From positions 1-46,554 of the forward strand of contig CAZKRM010000028.1 in NCBI GenBank assembly GCA_964555285.1: 46,554 nt of DNA, read 5' to 3'. Position 1 is the first letter of the stretch. Each line of letters opens with the position of its first letter. Positions 14,572 to 23,044 of this stretch are shown here, piece after piece. The translations under genes were made by a program, and so were the position numbers. The DNA comes from JBBIQV01 sp964555285. Its GTDB lineage: Bacteria; Nitrospirota; Nitrospiria; Nitrospirales; Nitrospiraceae. The notes beneath the pieces are model-generated. The model searched no databases. It saw nothing but the letters and a program-made list of their open reading frames with translations, and had not been told where the DNA came from.

Positions 14572-16572
14572 ATGCAGTGGTTTATCCGGTGTACGTCCGT
14601 CTTCGTCTTCGCAGTTCTTTCGGTCATCTTGTCCGCTTGCTGGATCGCCCAAGCCTTCGGCGAAGAATCAGGTGAAGCTGAATCAGTGGTGGAAACGAGA
14701 GAAGTCGTGGTGTCGGCCACGAAGACGCCGGTGCTGGCGAGTCAAGTCACGAGTGCGGTGGAGGTCATTACCGAAGAAGATTTAAAGCGCCGGAAGATCA
14801 AGATGGTGGTGGACGCGCTCCGCTTGAGCCAGGGTCTATCCGTGTTTTCCAACGGAGGGCCTGGCTCTACCGCGACAGTGCGTATCCGAGGCAGCAACGC
14901 CGATCAAGTTCTTGTGCTTATTGACGGCGCGATCATGAACAGCACCACGTTGGGAAATTTCAACTTTGCCAATTTGACGACGGACAACATCGAACGCATC
15001 GAAATCTTGCGCGGAGCCCAAAGCATGCTGTGGGGAGCCGATGCGATGGGCGGAGTGATCAATATTACGACGAAGAAGGGAACTGAAACTCCTTCCGCCA
15101 ATGCCTTTTTCGAGTACGGCTCCTTTTCATCTATTCGCGAGGGTGGTCAAGTCTCCGGCCAGAAAGGGCCGATCGACTTCACGGCGGCAATCTCTCGCTG
15201 GGACTATACCGGTTTCTCGCAGGTCAATTATCGCCGCGGGGCGTCGGAGCGGGACGGCTTTCATAATTGGCAAGCCTCGACGCGGATCGGCGTCACCCTT
15301 CCTCATGAAGGTCGACTCGATCTGAATTTCCGCTTGCTGCAAGGAAAGGTCAATTTCGACAATGGATTTTCTCCCGGGTTCGATGTGCTCGGGGCCTTCA
15401 CCAACAGCCAACAGTTCGTCTACAGCGCCTCGTACCAGCAGCCGATCACGACGTGGTGGAATCAAGTGCTCACAGTGTCTCGCCAGACGGAGACGTCGGA
15501 AACAAACCCTGGAACGACGCAACGGAACGTTGTAACCGGCGCGGTGTCGACGCCGTTCGGGAATCGTTCGGAGATCAATACCCTGGCGAATCGGGTGGAA
15601 TGGCAACATAACTTCCAAGTCGCCAAACCTCTTCTGCTCACCGCCGGCTACCAGTTCCGAGATCAGCAGGGCGAGAACATCAATCTCGGTACGGGGACCA
15701 CGGATATCACCAACCGAATCATCTCCAGTCACGCGGGATTTGCACAGGCACAACTCAACTTGTGGGATCGGGTCTTTGCGACGGGCGGAGTCCGGCAGGA
15801 CGAGTACAACGTGTTCGGAAGTGCCACGACCTATCGAGCGACTGGCGGCTACCTTCATCCGGAAACAGGAACAAAAATCCGTGCGAGTTATGCCACCGGA
15901 TTCCGGGCTCCCACCGTCAACCAACTCTTCTTCCCAGGATTCGGCAATACGGATCTCAAGCCGGAAAAGAGCAAAAGTATGGACGTCGGGGTGGATCAAT
16001 ACTTGTTCAACAACCGCCTGACTCTCAGCGCCTCCTATTTTTGGAATCGATTTCAAGATCTCATTGTCGCCCAACAGAGCGCGACCGTCTGCGGAGTCGG
16101 CCTGTTCGGCCCGAACTTCTGTGCGCAAAATATCGGTCTCGTCGGGACCAAAGGATGGGAGGCCAGTCTGAAATATGCGCTGGCGAAAGACCTTCCCTGG
16201 ATCAAGAGCCTGGATGTCCAAGCCCAATACACCAATACCCTGACTCGCAACCTTGGGGTGCTGCAACCCGGCAACCGAGCGCCGCGGATACCGGTTGATC
16301 AATGGAGTCTCGTTCTCAGCTACCGGCCGATCGAGGCACTACAAGTGAGCTTGGAAGGCCGTTATGTCGGTTCGCGGTTTGAAGATGTCAACAACCGGCA
16401 AAACCTCAGGGCCTTCGATGTGTGGAATCTGATCGCGAACTACGACGTCACCAAGAACGTGCAGGCCTATGTTCGAGCAGAGAATGTGTTTAACGAGAAG
16501 TATGAGGAAATCCTCAACTTCGGTACGCCGGTGCGATCGGTTTTTGCCGGCGTCAAGGTGATGTATAACTAG
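14572..16572 (+). CDS. btuB: TonB-dependent outer-membrane receptor, BtuB-like
   Basis: This receptor takes up corrinoids across the outer membrane using TonB energy. It has 666 residues from ATG 14572, with GGGAGG 8 bp before it. A signal peptide ends near residue 30 (WIAQAFG). A TonB-box-like TREVVVSATKTP follows. The plug domain contains VRIRGSNADQVLVLIDGAIMN and IERIEILRGAQSMLWGADAMGGVINITTKKG. The rest is a beta barrel with alternating aromatic strands and the C-terminal AYVRAENVFNEKYEEILNFGTPVRSVFAGVKVMY, which fits the terminal TonB-receptor motif. The riboswitch upstream supports B12 as ligand. Its length is close to E. coli BtuB. Confidence 0.92.
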   Translation: MQWFIRCTSVFVFAVLSVILSACWIAQAFGEESGEAESVVETREVVVSATKTPVLASQVTSAVEVITEEDLKRRKIKMVVDALRLSQGLSVFSNGGPGSTATVRIRGSNADQVLVLIDGAIMNSTTLGNFNFANLTTDNIERIEILRGAQSMLWGADAMGGVINITTKKGTETPSANAFFEYGSFSSIREGGQVSGQKGPIDFTAAISRWDYTGFSQVNYRRGASERDGFHNWQASTRIGVTLPHEGRLDLNFRLLQGKVNFDNGFSPGFDVLGAFTNSQQFVYSASYQQPITTWWNQVLTVSRQTETSETNPGTTQRNVVTGAVSTPFGNRSEINTLANRVEWQHNFQVAKPLLLTAGYQFRDQQGENINLGTGTTDITNRIISSHAGFAQAQLNLWDRVFATGGVRQDEYNVFGSATTYRATGGYLHPETGTKIRASYATGFRAPTVNQLFFPGFGNTDLKPEKSKSMDVGVDQYLFNNRLTLSASYFWNRFQDLIVAQQSATVCGVGLFGPNFCAQNIGLVGTKGWEASLKYALAKDLPWIKSLDVQAQYTNTLTRNLGVLQPGNRAPRIPVDQWSLVLSYRPIEALQVSLEGRYVGSRFEDVNNRQNLRAFDVWNLIANYDVTKNVQAYVRAENVFNEKYEEILNFGTPVRSVFAGVKVMYN

Positions 16573-16587
16573 CGAAAGGAAAAGTGC

Positions 16588-17985
16588 GTGACGTATCCCC
16601 GTCTGGTCATCGCCGGTACCTCCAGTGGCGTCGGCAAGACGACGGTCACGCTGGCGCTGTTGGCGGCCCTGACTGCGCGGGGCCGCCGGGTGCAGCCGTT
16701 CAAAGCCGGGCCGGATTTCATTGATCCGGGTCATCATACGGCTGTGACTGGTCGTCTCTCGCGTAATCTGGATGGCTGGATGCTGGGCGCAGCCATCAAC
16801 CGCGACATCTTTAGTCGCGCCGCGGCTGACGCGGATCTGTCGCTCATCGAAGGGATGATGGGGCTGTTTGACGGCAGTTCGGCGGTGGACGAGAAAGGGA
16901 GTACGGCGGAACTCGCGAAGCAGTTGGATGCGCCAGTGCTGCTCGTCATTGATGGAAGCGCCATGGCGCGCTCGGCTGCGGCAATGGTGTCAGGCTATGC
17001 GAGGTTCGATCCTGACCTCCGGGTGGCCGGCGTGTTGTTCAACCGGATCGGCAGCGAGGGGCATTACCGACTGCTGAAGGAAGCAGTTGAAGCGGAGACC
17101 GATCTGGCCGTCGTGGGCTACCTGAAGTCCGATCCATCCGTCACGGTTCCTGACCGGCACCTCGGGCTGCTCACCGCGATCGAACAGGGGGCACCTGATC
17201 TCTATCGCCGGCTGGGAGAGGCGGCAGCCAAGACGGTCGATCTGGATCGGGTCGAGGAATTGGCAAAGTCGGCCCCTGCAATCAGTGAGGAGCGCCTCAC
17301 TCCTCACCCCTCACTCCTCACTGTTCGAGTGGGCGTCGCCTGCGATCCCGCCTTTTGTTTCTACTACCCGGACAATTTCGAGTTGCTCGAAGCGGAAGGA
17401 GCAGAGATCGTCAAATTTTCTCCGCTGAAGGACCGGACGTTGCCGGATGTGGATTTGCTCTATCTTGGTGGCGGCTATCCGGAGCTGCACGGCGAGGGGC
17501 TGGGCGGGAATGTAGCGATGCGACAGGCCATCCGCTCATTTGCCGAACGGGGCGGGACGATCTATGCCGAATGCGGCGGGATGATGTACCTTACGCAGGC
17601 CATCCGCGATTTGGAAGGCAAGTCACATGAAATGGTCGGGTTGTTTCCGGCCGAAGCCATCATGCACAAATCTGGTCTGACGTTGGGGTACAGGACCGTG
17701 GAACTCTCACAGCCTTGCATCCTGGGCGAACCTGGCGTCATCGCGCGCGGGCACGAGTTCCACTATTCCGTGCTTGAGCCGAAAGGGCCGCTTCACTATG
17801 CCTGCTCACTCACGGATGCTCAAGGCAAGCCGAAAGGGCAAGACGGGCTGGTGATGGGGAACACGCTGGCGCTTTACACCCATCTGCACTTCGCCAGCCA
17901 GCCTCAGATTCCCAAGGAACTGGTCGCCTCCGCACGCCGAACTGGTCGGAAAGGGATCAAGGCTCAGCCAGGAGTCGAGTTTTGA
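16588..17985 (+). CDS. cobB: Cobyrinic acid a,c-diamide synthase
   Basis: CobB/CbiA amidates the a and c carboxylates of the corrin ring using glutamine and ATP. It has 465 residues from GTG 16588. The N-terminal synthetase domain has the P-loop GTSSGVGKTT at about residue 10, FKAGPDFIDPGHH and SLIEGMMGLFDG. The C-terminal glutamine amidotransferase domain has LYLGGGYPELHGE, the catalytic Cys in YAECGGMMYL and His in HEFHYSVLEP. The linker between the domains (about residues 231-246, EERLTPHPSLLT) is encoded by a CTCACTCC word repeat not expected in the family. The use of cobyrinate or hydrogenobyrinate cannot be told here. Confidence 0.95.
   Translation: MTYPRLVIAGTSSGVGKTTVTLALLAALTARGRRVQPFKAGPDFIDPGHHTAVTGRLSRNLDGWMLGAAINRDIFSRAAADADLSLIEGMMGLFDGSSAVDEKGSTAELAKQLDAPVLLVIDGSAMARSAAAMVSGYARFDPDLRVAGVLFNRIGSEGHYRLLKEAVEAETDLAVVGYLKSDPSVTVPDRHLGLLTAIEQGAPDLYRRLGEAAAKTVDLDRVEELAKSAPAISEERLTPHPSLLTVRVGVACDPAFCFYYPDNFELLEAEGAEIVKFSPLKDRTLPDVDLLYLGGGYPELHGEGLGGNVAMRQAIRSFAERGGTIYAECGGMMYLTQAIRDLEGKSHEMVGLFPAEAIMHKSGLTLGYRTVELSQPCILGEPGVIARGHEFHYSVLEPKGPLHYACSLTDAQGKPKGQDGLVMGNTLALYTHLHFASQPQIPKELVASARRTGRKGIKAQPGVEF
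17284..17322. repeat. Word repeat inside the cobB reading frame
   Basis: AGTGAGGAGCGCC is followed by CTCACTCCTCACCCCTCACT and further CTCACT, forming a short quasi-palindrome of the same word type as 6151-6198. It keeps the reading frame open and adds a linker of about 13 residues between the two CobB domains. Confidence 0.6.
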
Positions 17986-18185
17986 GAGGTCCGGTCACCA
18001 AAACTTGCGAGAACTGCGGACAGGCCTTCGAGTGTGGCGGGTACCAATGTTGGTGCGGAAAGGTCGGGATCACGGAGCGACAGATGGACTGGATTGCAGC
18101 TCGCTTCGAGGACTGTCTCTGCCCGGTCTGTTTGAGAAAGGTTAGCATGGGTGAGCTGGGGCCTCTCTGCAAACGGGGTGAATGA
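17982..18185 (+). CDS. Cysteine-rich CWC-type small protein
   Basis: This 67-residue protein reads from TTG 17982, overlapping the cobB stop; no other start is available. It contains CENCGQAFECG, CWCGKVG, CLCPVCLRK and a final C, eight to nine cysteines arranged as in the cysteine-rich CWC family. Such proteins probably bind a metal ion, but no biochemical role is known to me. Both its start and its end are tightly coupled (its TGA touches the bluB start), so it is co-translated with the B12 genes. A link to corrinoid or metal handling is inference. Confidence 0.8.
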   Translation: MRGPVTKTCENCGQAFECGGYQCWCGKVGITERQMDWIAARFEDCLCPVCLRKVSMGELGPLCKRGE

Positions 18186-18914
18186 GTGAAACGGTCGATG
18201 GGTGCCGATGGCCGATTCTCCGAACCTGAGCGAGAGGCGGTGTATCGGGCGATCTTCGAGCGGCGGGATGTCCGCCGGAATTTTCTGCCGGCGCCGATTC
18301 CGGACGCTGTGTTGATGCGACTGCTGACCGCGGCGCACCACGCAGGATCGGTCGGGTTCATGCAGCCCTGGGATTTTGTGGTGGTCAGACAAGCGGCTAC
18401 GAAGCGAAAGGTCAAGGCACTGTTTGATGTAGTGAATGGGAAAGCGGCAACCGGATATAAAGGAGCCAGAGCCGATCTCTATCGCAGCCTCAAGTTGGAA
18501 GGGATTGAAGAGGCGCCGGTCAATCTCTGCGTGACCTGCACCCACCAGCGGGGCGGCCGGTATGTCTTGGGACGTTCGACGGTGCGCGAGACGGACCTCT
18601 ACAGTATCTGCTGCGCGATTCAGAATCTCTGGCTGGCGGCCCGGGCGGAAGGGATCGGGGTCGGGTGGGTTAGTATCCTGGACCACGCAGCGTTGAAACG
18701 GGTGCTTGGCATTCCCAGGCCGGTCAAGGTGCTGGCCTATCTCTGTGTCGGTTATGTGTCCGACTTTGCGGTACGGCCAGATCTCGAATCGGCCGGGTGG
18801 CGAAGTCGGTTGCCGGTCAATCAACTCATCCATTATGAGTCGTGGGGAAAGAGAACAGAGGAAGACAGGAGGAAGAGGGATGCGCATCACCAAGGTATAT
18901 ACCAGGACCGGTGA
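18186..18914 (+). CDS. bluB: 5,6-dimethylbenzimidazole synthase
   Basis: BluB breaks reduced FMN to make the lower ligand 5,6-dimethylbenzimidazole with oxygen. It has 242 residues from GTG 18186; ATG 18198 is also possible. Family segments include IFERRDVRRNFLPAPIPDAVLMRLL, AAHHAGSVGFMQPWDFVVV and the nitroreductase-like region ETDLYSICCAIQNLWLAARAEGIGVGWVSI. BluB differs from ordinary nitroreductases by its SVGFMQPW segment, present here. Having it implies an organism that makes DMB aerobically. The C-terminus overlaps the next gene by 35 bp. Confidence 0.94.
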   Translation: MKRSMGADGRFSEPEREAVYRAIFERRDVRRNFLPAPIPDAVLMRLLTAAHHAGSVGFMQPWDFVVVRQAATKRKVKALFDVVNGKAATGYKGARADLYRSLKLEGIEEAPVNLCVTCTHQRGGRYVLGRSTVRETDLYSICCAIQNLWLAARAEGIGVGWVSILDHAALKRVLGIPRPVKVLAYLCVGYVSDFAVRPDLESAGWRSRLPVNQLIHYESWGKRTEEDRRKRDAHHQGIYQDR

Positions 18915-19476
18915 CGCGGGAAAAACCAGGTTGGCCGGTGGGCAACAAGTTTGGAAAGACAGCCTGCGGGTCGAAGCCTATGGGACGGTCGATGAATTGA
19001 ATGCCTCGGTGGGAGTTGTGCGGGTCATGAATGCCGAGATGGTCGGGGCTCGTGAGCAGGCCGAGAAACTGGAAGATGAGCTGAGATGGATTCAGAACAA
19101 GCTCTTCGATGTCGGGAGTATTCTTGCGACCGCTCCCGGCCAAACGTTCAAGAATATGCCGCAGGTTGCAGAAAATGATGTGACTCGTTTGGAGAAATTG
19201 ATCGACCTGTGTCAAAAAGATCTTGAACCGCTCAAAGAATTTATCTTGCCGGGAGGAGGCAAGGTGTCCGGATTCCTGCATCAAGCGAGGACGATCTGTC
19301 GCCGGGCCGAACGTATCTGCGTCCGCCTCTCGCGTGAAGAGCCGGTCGATCCCGCCATCGTCAAATTTATGAATCGGCTCAGCGACGCCCTGTTCGTCTT
19401 GGCCCGGTGGGTCGCGAAGACCCAGGGCGAGCCGGAGTTTCTGTGGGAGCGTGATGTCAAGAAGGCGACCGACTGA
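18880..19476 (+). CDS. ATP:cob(I)alamin adenosyltransferase, PduO type
   Basis: This enzyme transfers the adenosyl group of ATP to Co(I) corrinoid. It has 198 residues from ATG 18880, with AGGAGGAAGAGG just upstream, inside the end of bluB. PduO-type marks are the N-terminal KVYTRTGDAGKTRLAGG, DSLRVEAYGTVDELNASVG, the arginine helix TICRRAERICVRLS and KFMNRLSDALFVLARW. A trimeric enzyme is expected from the family. CobA/BtuR- and EutT-type enzymes look different, so the PduO assignment is firm. Confidence 0.95.
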   Translation: MRITKVYTRTGDAGKTRLAGGQQVWKDSLRVEAYGTVDELNASVGVVRVMNAEMVGAREQAEKLEDELRWIQNKLFDVGSILATAPGQTFKNMPQVAENDVTRLEKLIDLCQKDLEPLKEFILPGGGKVSGFLHQARTICRRAERICVRLSREEPVDPAIVKFMNRLSDALFVLARWVAKTQGEPEFLWERDVKKATD

Positions 19477-19480
19477 CGGC

Positions 19481-20014
19481 ATGAAGAAACGAAAAGCAGT
19501 CGGTCGACTTATTCTGGTGCTCGGTGGTGCGACATCCGGAAAAAGTAAGGTGGCTCTCGATGTGGCAGGTAAGGCTGGACCGAAAGCCTTCGTGGCGACC
19601 GGCCAGGCGCTCGATCAGGAGATGACCGAGCGGATCAAGCGGCATCAGGCCGCTCGCTCTGCCGACTGGACGACTGCCGAAGTGCCGGTCGATCTTGCCG
19701 ACTGGTTCAGGAAGCAGGGGAGGGACTATCGCGCGATTGTGCTGGACTGTCTGACCTTGTGGTTGAGCAATCTGCGGGGGCAACGTGTCCGTGACTTGGC
19801 CGTTCCCGATCGAGTGGCCGACCTGCTGGACGCGATACGGGCCACGGCGGCCAGAGTCGTGGTCGTGAGCAACGAATTGGGACTCGGCCTGGTGCCGGCG
19901 AGCCGGGCCGCTCGATCGTTCCGCGATCTGGCAGGCCTGGTCAATCAGCAAATTGCCGCCGAGGCGGACGAAGTTTATTTCGTCGTCAGCGGTCTGCCGC
20001 TGCGGCTGAAATGA
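19481..20014 (+). CDS. cobU: Adenosylcobinamide kinase / GTP:adenosylcobinamide-phosphate guanylyltransferase
   Basis: This bifunctional enzyme phosphorylates adenosylcobinamide and then caps it with GMP. It has 177 residues from ATG 19481. An alternative GTG at 19451 (next to ATG 19454) would overlap the previous gene by 26 bp and has a better-placed GGGAGC. It shows the P-loop LGGATSGKSKVAL, the KRHQAARSADW segment that holds the guanylylated histidine, LDCLTLWLSN, and VSNELGLGLVPASRAARSFRDLAG. All are CobU family features and its length is normal. Confidence 0.94.
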   Translation: MKKRKAVGRLILVLGGATSGKSKVALDVAGKAGPKAFVATGQALDQEMTERIKRHQAARSADWTTAEVPVDLADWFRKQGRDYRAIVLDCLTLWLSNLRGQRVRDLAVPDRVADLLDAIRATAARVVVVSNELGLGLVPASRAARSFRDLAGLVNQQIAAEADEVYFVVSGLPLRLK

Positions 20015-20028
20015 GCGGGAGGAGGAAT

Positions 20029-21081
20029 ATGTCCCTGAAAGAGACCGTCAGCCGGATTCAGCCGCTCGATCCTCAGTTGCGAGTGAAGGCCCAATCGCGT
20101 CTGGATCGATTGACGAAGCCGCTCGGCAGTCTGGGACGACTCGAAGAGTTGGCGGCGCAGTATGTGATGATCACCGGCGAGATGAAGCCGAACGTCCCGC
20201 GCGGGGTCGTCTTCACCTTCGCCGCCGATCACGGAGTGACAACGGAAGGGGTCAGCGCCTATCCGCGCGAAGTCACTCCGCAGATGGTCTTGAACTTCCT
20301 GCGTGGCGGAGCGGGCGTCAATGTGCTGGCGCGTCACGCCGGGGTAGAGGTTCGTGTCGTGGATATCGGCGTCGCCTACGACTTCGGTTCGGTTCCGGGA
20401 CTCATCGGCAAGAAGGTGATGCCAGGGACGAGAAACTTCCTGTCGGAACCAGCCATGAGTCGGGAACAGGCGGAGCGGGCGGTCATGGTGGGGATCGATC
20501 TGGCCACGCAGGCAGCGCAGGAGGGAATCGGCCTGATCGGAACGGGCGACATGGGGATCGGCAATACGACCGCGAGTGCGGCGATCACAACCGTGATGAC
20601 CGGCCGGCCTGTAGCGTTGGTCACAGGGCGGGGAACCGGCATCGATGATGCCGCGCATGCACGGAAGGTCTCGGTGATCGAACAGGCGTTGGACCGCCAC
20701 CGACCGGATTGCGCGGACGCGCTCGATGTCCTCGCCAAAGTCGGTGGGCTGGAAATCGGCGGCTTAGCCGGGTTGATCCTCGGTGCTGCGGCTTCCCGTG
20801 TGCCGGTGGTGTTGGACGGATTCATCGCCGGGGCTGCGGCCTTGATTGCCGTCGGCCTTCAACCGAGTTGCTCCGACTATCTCATTGCCTCCCATCGCTC
20901 GGTCGAACGTGGTCATCAGGCGATTCTCGATTACCTCGGACTAAAACCGCTCTTCAATCTCGATCTGCGCCTCGGCGAAGGCACCGGCGCCTGTCTCGGC
21001 ATGAGCCTGGTCTCAGCAGCCATCAAGATTCTGACGGAAATGGCGACCTTCGGTGAAGCGGGGGTCTCTGAAAAAGTGTGA
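20029..21081 (+). CDS. cobT: Nicotinate-nucleotide--dimethylbenzimidazole phosphoribosyltransferase
   Basis: CobT makes alpha-ribazole phosphate from nicotinate mononucleotide and DMB. It has 350 residues from ATG 20029, chosen because GGGAGGAGG sits right before it; ATG 20011 overlaps the cobU stop. It has TKPLGSLGRLEELAAQ near the start, FAADHGVTTEGVSAYP, GTGDMGIGNTTASAAI, GGLEIGGLAGLILGAA, and the catalytic Glu in RLGEGTGACLGMSL close to the C-terminus. With bluB in the same run, DMB is the likely lower ligand. Confidence 0.96.
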   Translation: MSLKETVSRIQPLDPQLRVKAQSRLDRLTKPLGSLGRLEELAAQYVMITGEMKPNVPRGVVFTFAADHGVTTEGVSAYPREVTPQMVLNFLRGGAGVNVLARHAGVEVRVVDIGVAYDFGSVPGLIGKKVMPGTRNFLSEPAMSREQAERAVMVGIDLATQAAQEGIGLIGTGDMGIGNTTASAAITTVMTGRPVALVTGRGTGIDDAAHARKVSVIEQALDRHRPDCADALDVLAKVGGLEIGGLAGLILGAAASRVPVVLDGFIAGAAALIAVGLQPSCSDYLIASHRSVERGHQAILDYLGLKPLFNLDLRLGEGTGACLGMSLVSAAIKILTEMATFGEAGVSEKV

Positions 21082-21106
21082 TTGAGTGATTGGTGATTGA
21101 GTGATT
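21081..21106. repeat. Short direct word repeat (ATTGAGTGATTGGTG)
   Basis: GTGATTGAGTGATTG is repeated head to tail between cobT and cobS. It occupies most of the spacer. It belongs to the same class of word repeats but appears as direct copies rather than a palindrome. Confidence 0.45.
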
Positions 21107-21141
21107 GCAAGGAGAGGCGCCATCACGAGGTTTTCCCAACT

Positions 21142-21891
21142 GTGGTTCGTTCGTTCCTCATTGCATGGCATTTCCTGACCGCGCTCCCGCTCAGTCGGAA
21201 CCACCATGACCCGGCGCCCAATGAGCTGGCCGGCTCGATGGTCTGGTATCCGTTCGTTGGATTGTTGCTCGGCGGGCTGTTGGCTGCTACCGACTTTTTC
21301 CTGGCCTCCTGGTTCTCGACCGAACTTGTGAGCGTACTGGTGATCGTTCTGCTGATCGGGCTGACGCGGGGGCTGCATCAAGACGGCTTAGCCGATACGC
21401 TCGACGGACTCGCGGGAGGACGAACACCAGCCGACCGGCTGGCTATTATGCGCGATCCCAGGATCGGCGCCATCGGCGCCACCGGTCTCTTTCTTTCGTT
21501 GATTCTGCGTTACGCTGCGCTCGTGTCGTTGCCCGAGTCGATCCGGTTCCCGGTGCTCCTCTGCCTGCCGGCGATTGGCCGATGGGCGATGGTGATGGGG
21601 GCGTGGGGGGCTCCGTACGCCAGGGCGGAAGGTGGATTGGCGGCTCCATTTCTGATGCATCTCTCCATGCGTCACGTTATGGCCGCGACGGTCCTGGTTG
21701 GCGGCCTGTTGGTTTGGACGATCGGGAGTTCGGGAGCTATCGCGAGCGTGGTCCTGGGAGCCGCTCTCAGCCGGTTGCTGACCTTCTTCTGCCGCCGGTT
21801 TTTCGGCGGCATCACCGGGGATACTCTTGGAGCGACCAATGAAGTCGTGGAAATTTCGTTCCTCATCGCAGCGCCCCTGCTGGTGGGCTGA
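21142..21891 (+). CDS. cobS: Adenosylcobinamide-GDP ribazoletransferase (cobalamin synthase)
   Basis: CobS joins adenosylcobinamide-GDP with alpha-ribazole (phosphate) in the membrane. About 249 residues are counted from GTG 21142; a TTG at 21097 would add 15 residues derived from the upstream repeat. The protein is hydrophobic, with about six helices. Family motifs are FLTALPL, MVWYPFVGLLLGG, GLHQDGLADTLDGLAGG with the acidic metal-binding residues, MRDPRIGAIGATGLFLSL and GDTLGATNEVVEIS. Its place after cobT fits nucleotide-loop assembly. Confidence 0.94.
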   Translation: MVRSFLIAWHFLTALPLSRNHHDPAPNELAGSMVWYPFVGLLLGGLLAATDFFLASWFSTELVSVLVIVLLIGLTRGLHQDGLADTLDGLAGGRTPADRLAIMRDPRIGAIGATGLFLSLILRYAALVSLPESIRFPVLLCLPAIGRWAMVMGAWGAPYARAEGGLAAPFLMHLSMRHVMAATVLVGGLLVWTIGSSGAIASVVLGAALSRLLTFFCRRFFGGITGDTLGATNEVVEISFLIAAPLLVG

Positions 21892-21936
21892 GGGGACTGA
21901 CCCCCTTCCCCGCGCCTGCGCGTGGGGTCTGTCCCC
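21892..21936. repeat. REP-like palindrome between cobS and cbiB
   Basis: GGGGACTGACCCC at 21892-21904 pairs with GGGGTCTGTCCCC at 21924-21936 (12 of 13), with an inner GCGC/GCGC stem. GGGGTCTGTCCCC-type palindromes are typical REP units. It begins one base after the cobS stop. Confidence 0.6.
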
Positions 21937-21957
21937 TTTCCCGATGCTGGGCTTGTG

Positions 21958-22911
21958 ATGAGCCCCGGAGATCTCGTCTTGGCCTGTGCGCTCGACGCGG
22001 CGATCGGCGATCCGCGCCGGCTCCCGCATCCGGTTCGATGGATGGGTCTGGCCGCTGCGTGGTTCGAACAGCGAGTGAGGCCGCTCTGTCGCTCGTCACA
22101 CAGTCTTCGACGCGGCGGCATTGTCCTGGCACTGGGACTTCCCCTGTTGTCCTATCTGGCTGGGTGGCTGCTGATCGCGTTTGCGACCAACGTTCACGAT
22201 CTGGCGGGAAGAGCCGTGGGCCTCGCTCTAGCCGTCACCACTTTGGCATGGCGGGACCTTGTGGATCACGTGGGCGCGATCTCGAATGCGTTGAAGGCGG
22301 ACGCGCTTCCTCAGGCGCGGCAGGCGGTGGCGCTCATCGTTGGCCGTGACACGGAGACCATGTCTGAATCGGACGTGGTGCGGGCGACGGTCGAGACCAT
22401 CGCAGAAAGCGCGTCCGATGGCGTCATCGCTCCATTGTTCTATCTCATGTTGGGGGGCGCACCCTTGGCGCTCGCCTACAAGGCGGTCAACACGCTCGAT
22501 TCCATGGTCGGGCATCGCGACGAGCGGTATCGGGACTTTGGCTGGGCGTCGGCGCGGCTCGATGACGTGGCGAACTGGATTCCCGCTCGCGTGACGGCTG
22601 GCCTAATGGTGATCGCAGCGGGGCTGGTTCGCGGCATCGGCTCGGTGCGACGGAGTTGGCGTATCTGGGTTCGCGACGGACACAAACATGCCAGCCCCAA
22701 CAGCGGGAGGCCGGAGGCAGCCATGGCCGGGGCGTTGGGCGTCCAGCTTGGAGGCGTGAACCGGTACGATGGTGTTGCCGTCGAACGGCCGTACCTTGGG
22801 GATAGGCTGGAACCTCTGACCTCTCACCATATCGTTCGCGCGCGGACGATCATGACGACGGCGTATCTCCTGGCGATCGCCGGCGCGGTGGCGTGGCTGT
22901 GGCTGTTCTGA
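21958..22911 (+). CDS. cbiB: Adenosylcobinamide-phosphate synthase
   Basis: CbiB attaches the aminopropanol phosphate arm to adenosylcobyric acid in the membrane. It has 317 residues from ATG 21958; GTG 21955 is also possible. It is a membrane protein with the family segments CALDAAIGDPRRLPHPVRWMG, ETIAESASDGVIAPLFYLMLGGAPLALAYKAVNTLDSMVG, DERYRDFGWASARLDDVANWIPARVTA and SGRPEAAMAGALGVQLGG. The stop codon lies within the left arm of a 111-bp hairpin element. The product is the substrate of CobU, encoded nearby. Confidence 0.95.
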   Translation: MSPGDLVLACALDAAIGDPRRLPHPVRWMGLAAAWFEQRVRPLCRSSHSLRRGGIVLALGLPLLSYLAGWLLIAFATNVHDLAGRAVGLALAVTTLAWRDLVDHVGAISNALKADALPQARQAVALIVGRDTETMSESDVVRATVETIAESASDGVIAPLFYLMLGGAPLALAYKAVNTLDSMVGHRDERYRDFGWASARLDDVANWIPARVTAGLMVIAAGLVRGIGSVRRSWRIWVRDGHKHASPNSGRPEAAMAGALGVQLGGVNRYDGVAVERPYLGDRLEPLTSHHIVRARTIMTTAYLLAIAGAVAWLWLF

Positions 22912-23019
22912 AAATGCGGGTCCTGTCGCCAACCAGCCCGTCCGTGCTCGCACCCCGCCCGGTGTAGGGACCCCGCTGCGCGCGGACGGGCGCCCAGGTT
23001 GACGCCACCCGCATTTTCA
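22909..23019. repeat. 111-bp palindromic element overlapping the cbiB stop
   Basis: TGAAAATGCGGGT at 22909-22921 is matched on the other strand by ACCCGCATTTTCA at 23007-23019. Inner arms pair further (CCCGTCCG with CGGACGGG; GCCAACC with a GGTTGACG-like stretch). The first three bases are the cbiB stop codon. It may act as an end-of-transcript or attenuating hairpin before cobD, or be a MITE that landed exactly at the stop. Confidence 0.65.
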
Positions 23020-23044
23020 TGATGTGTGGGTGAGGCGTGGACTC

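Noticed and set aside
15127..16302. 391-codon minus-strand frame opposite btuB
   Set aside because: Its composition is that of a shadow frame in GC-rich DNA and the plus strand encodes a clear TonB receptor.
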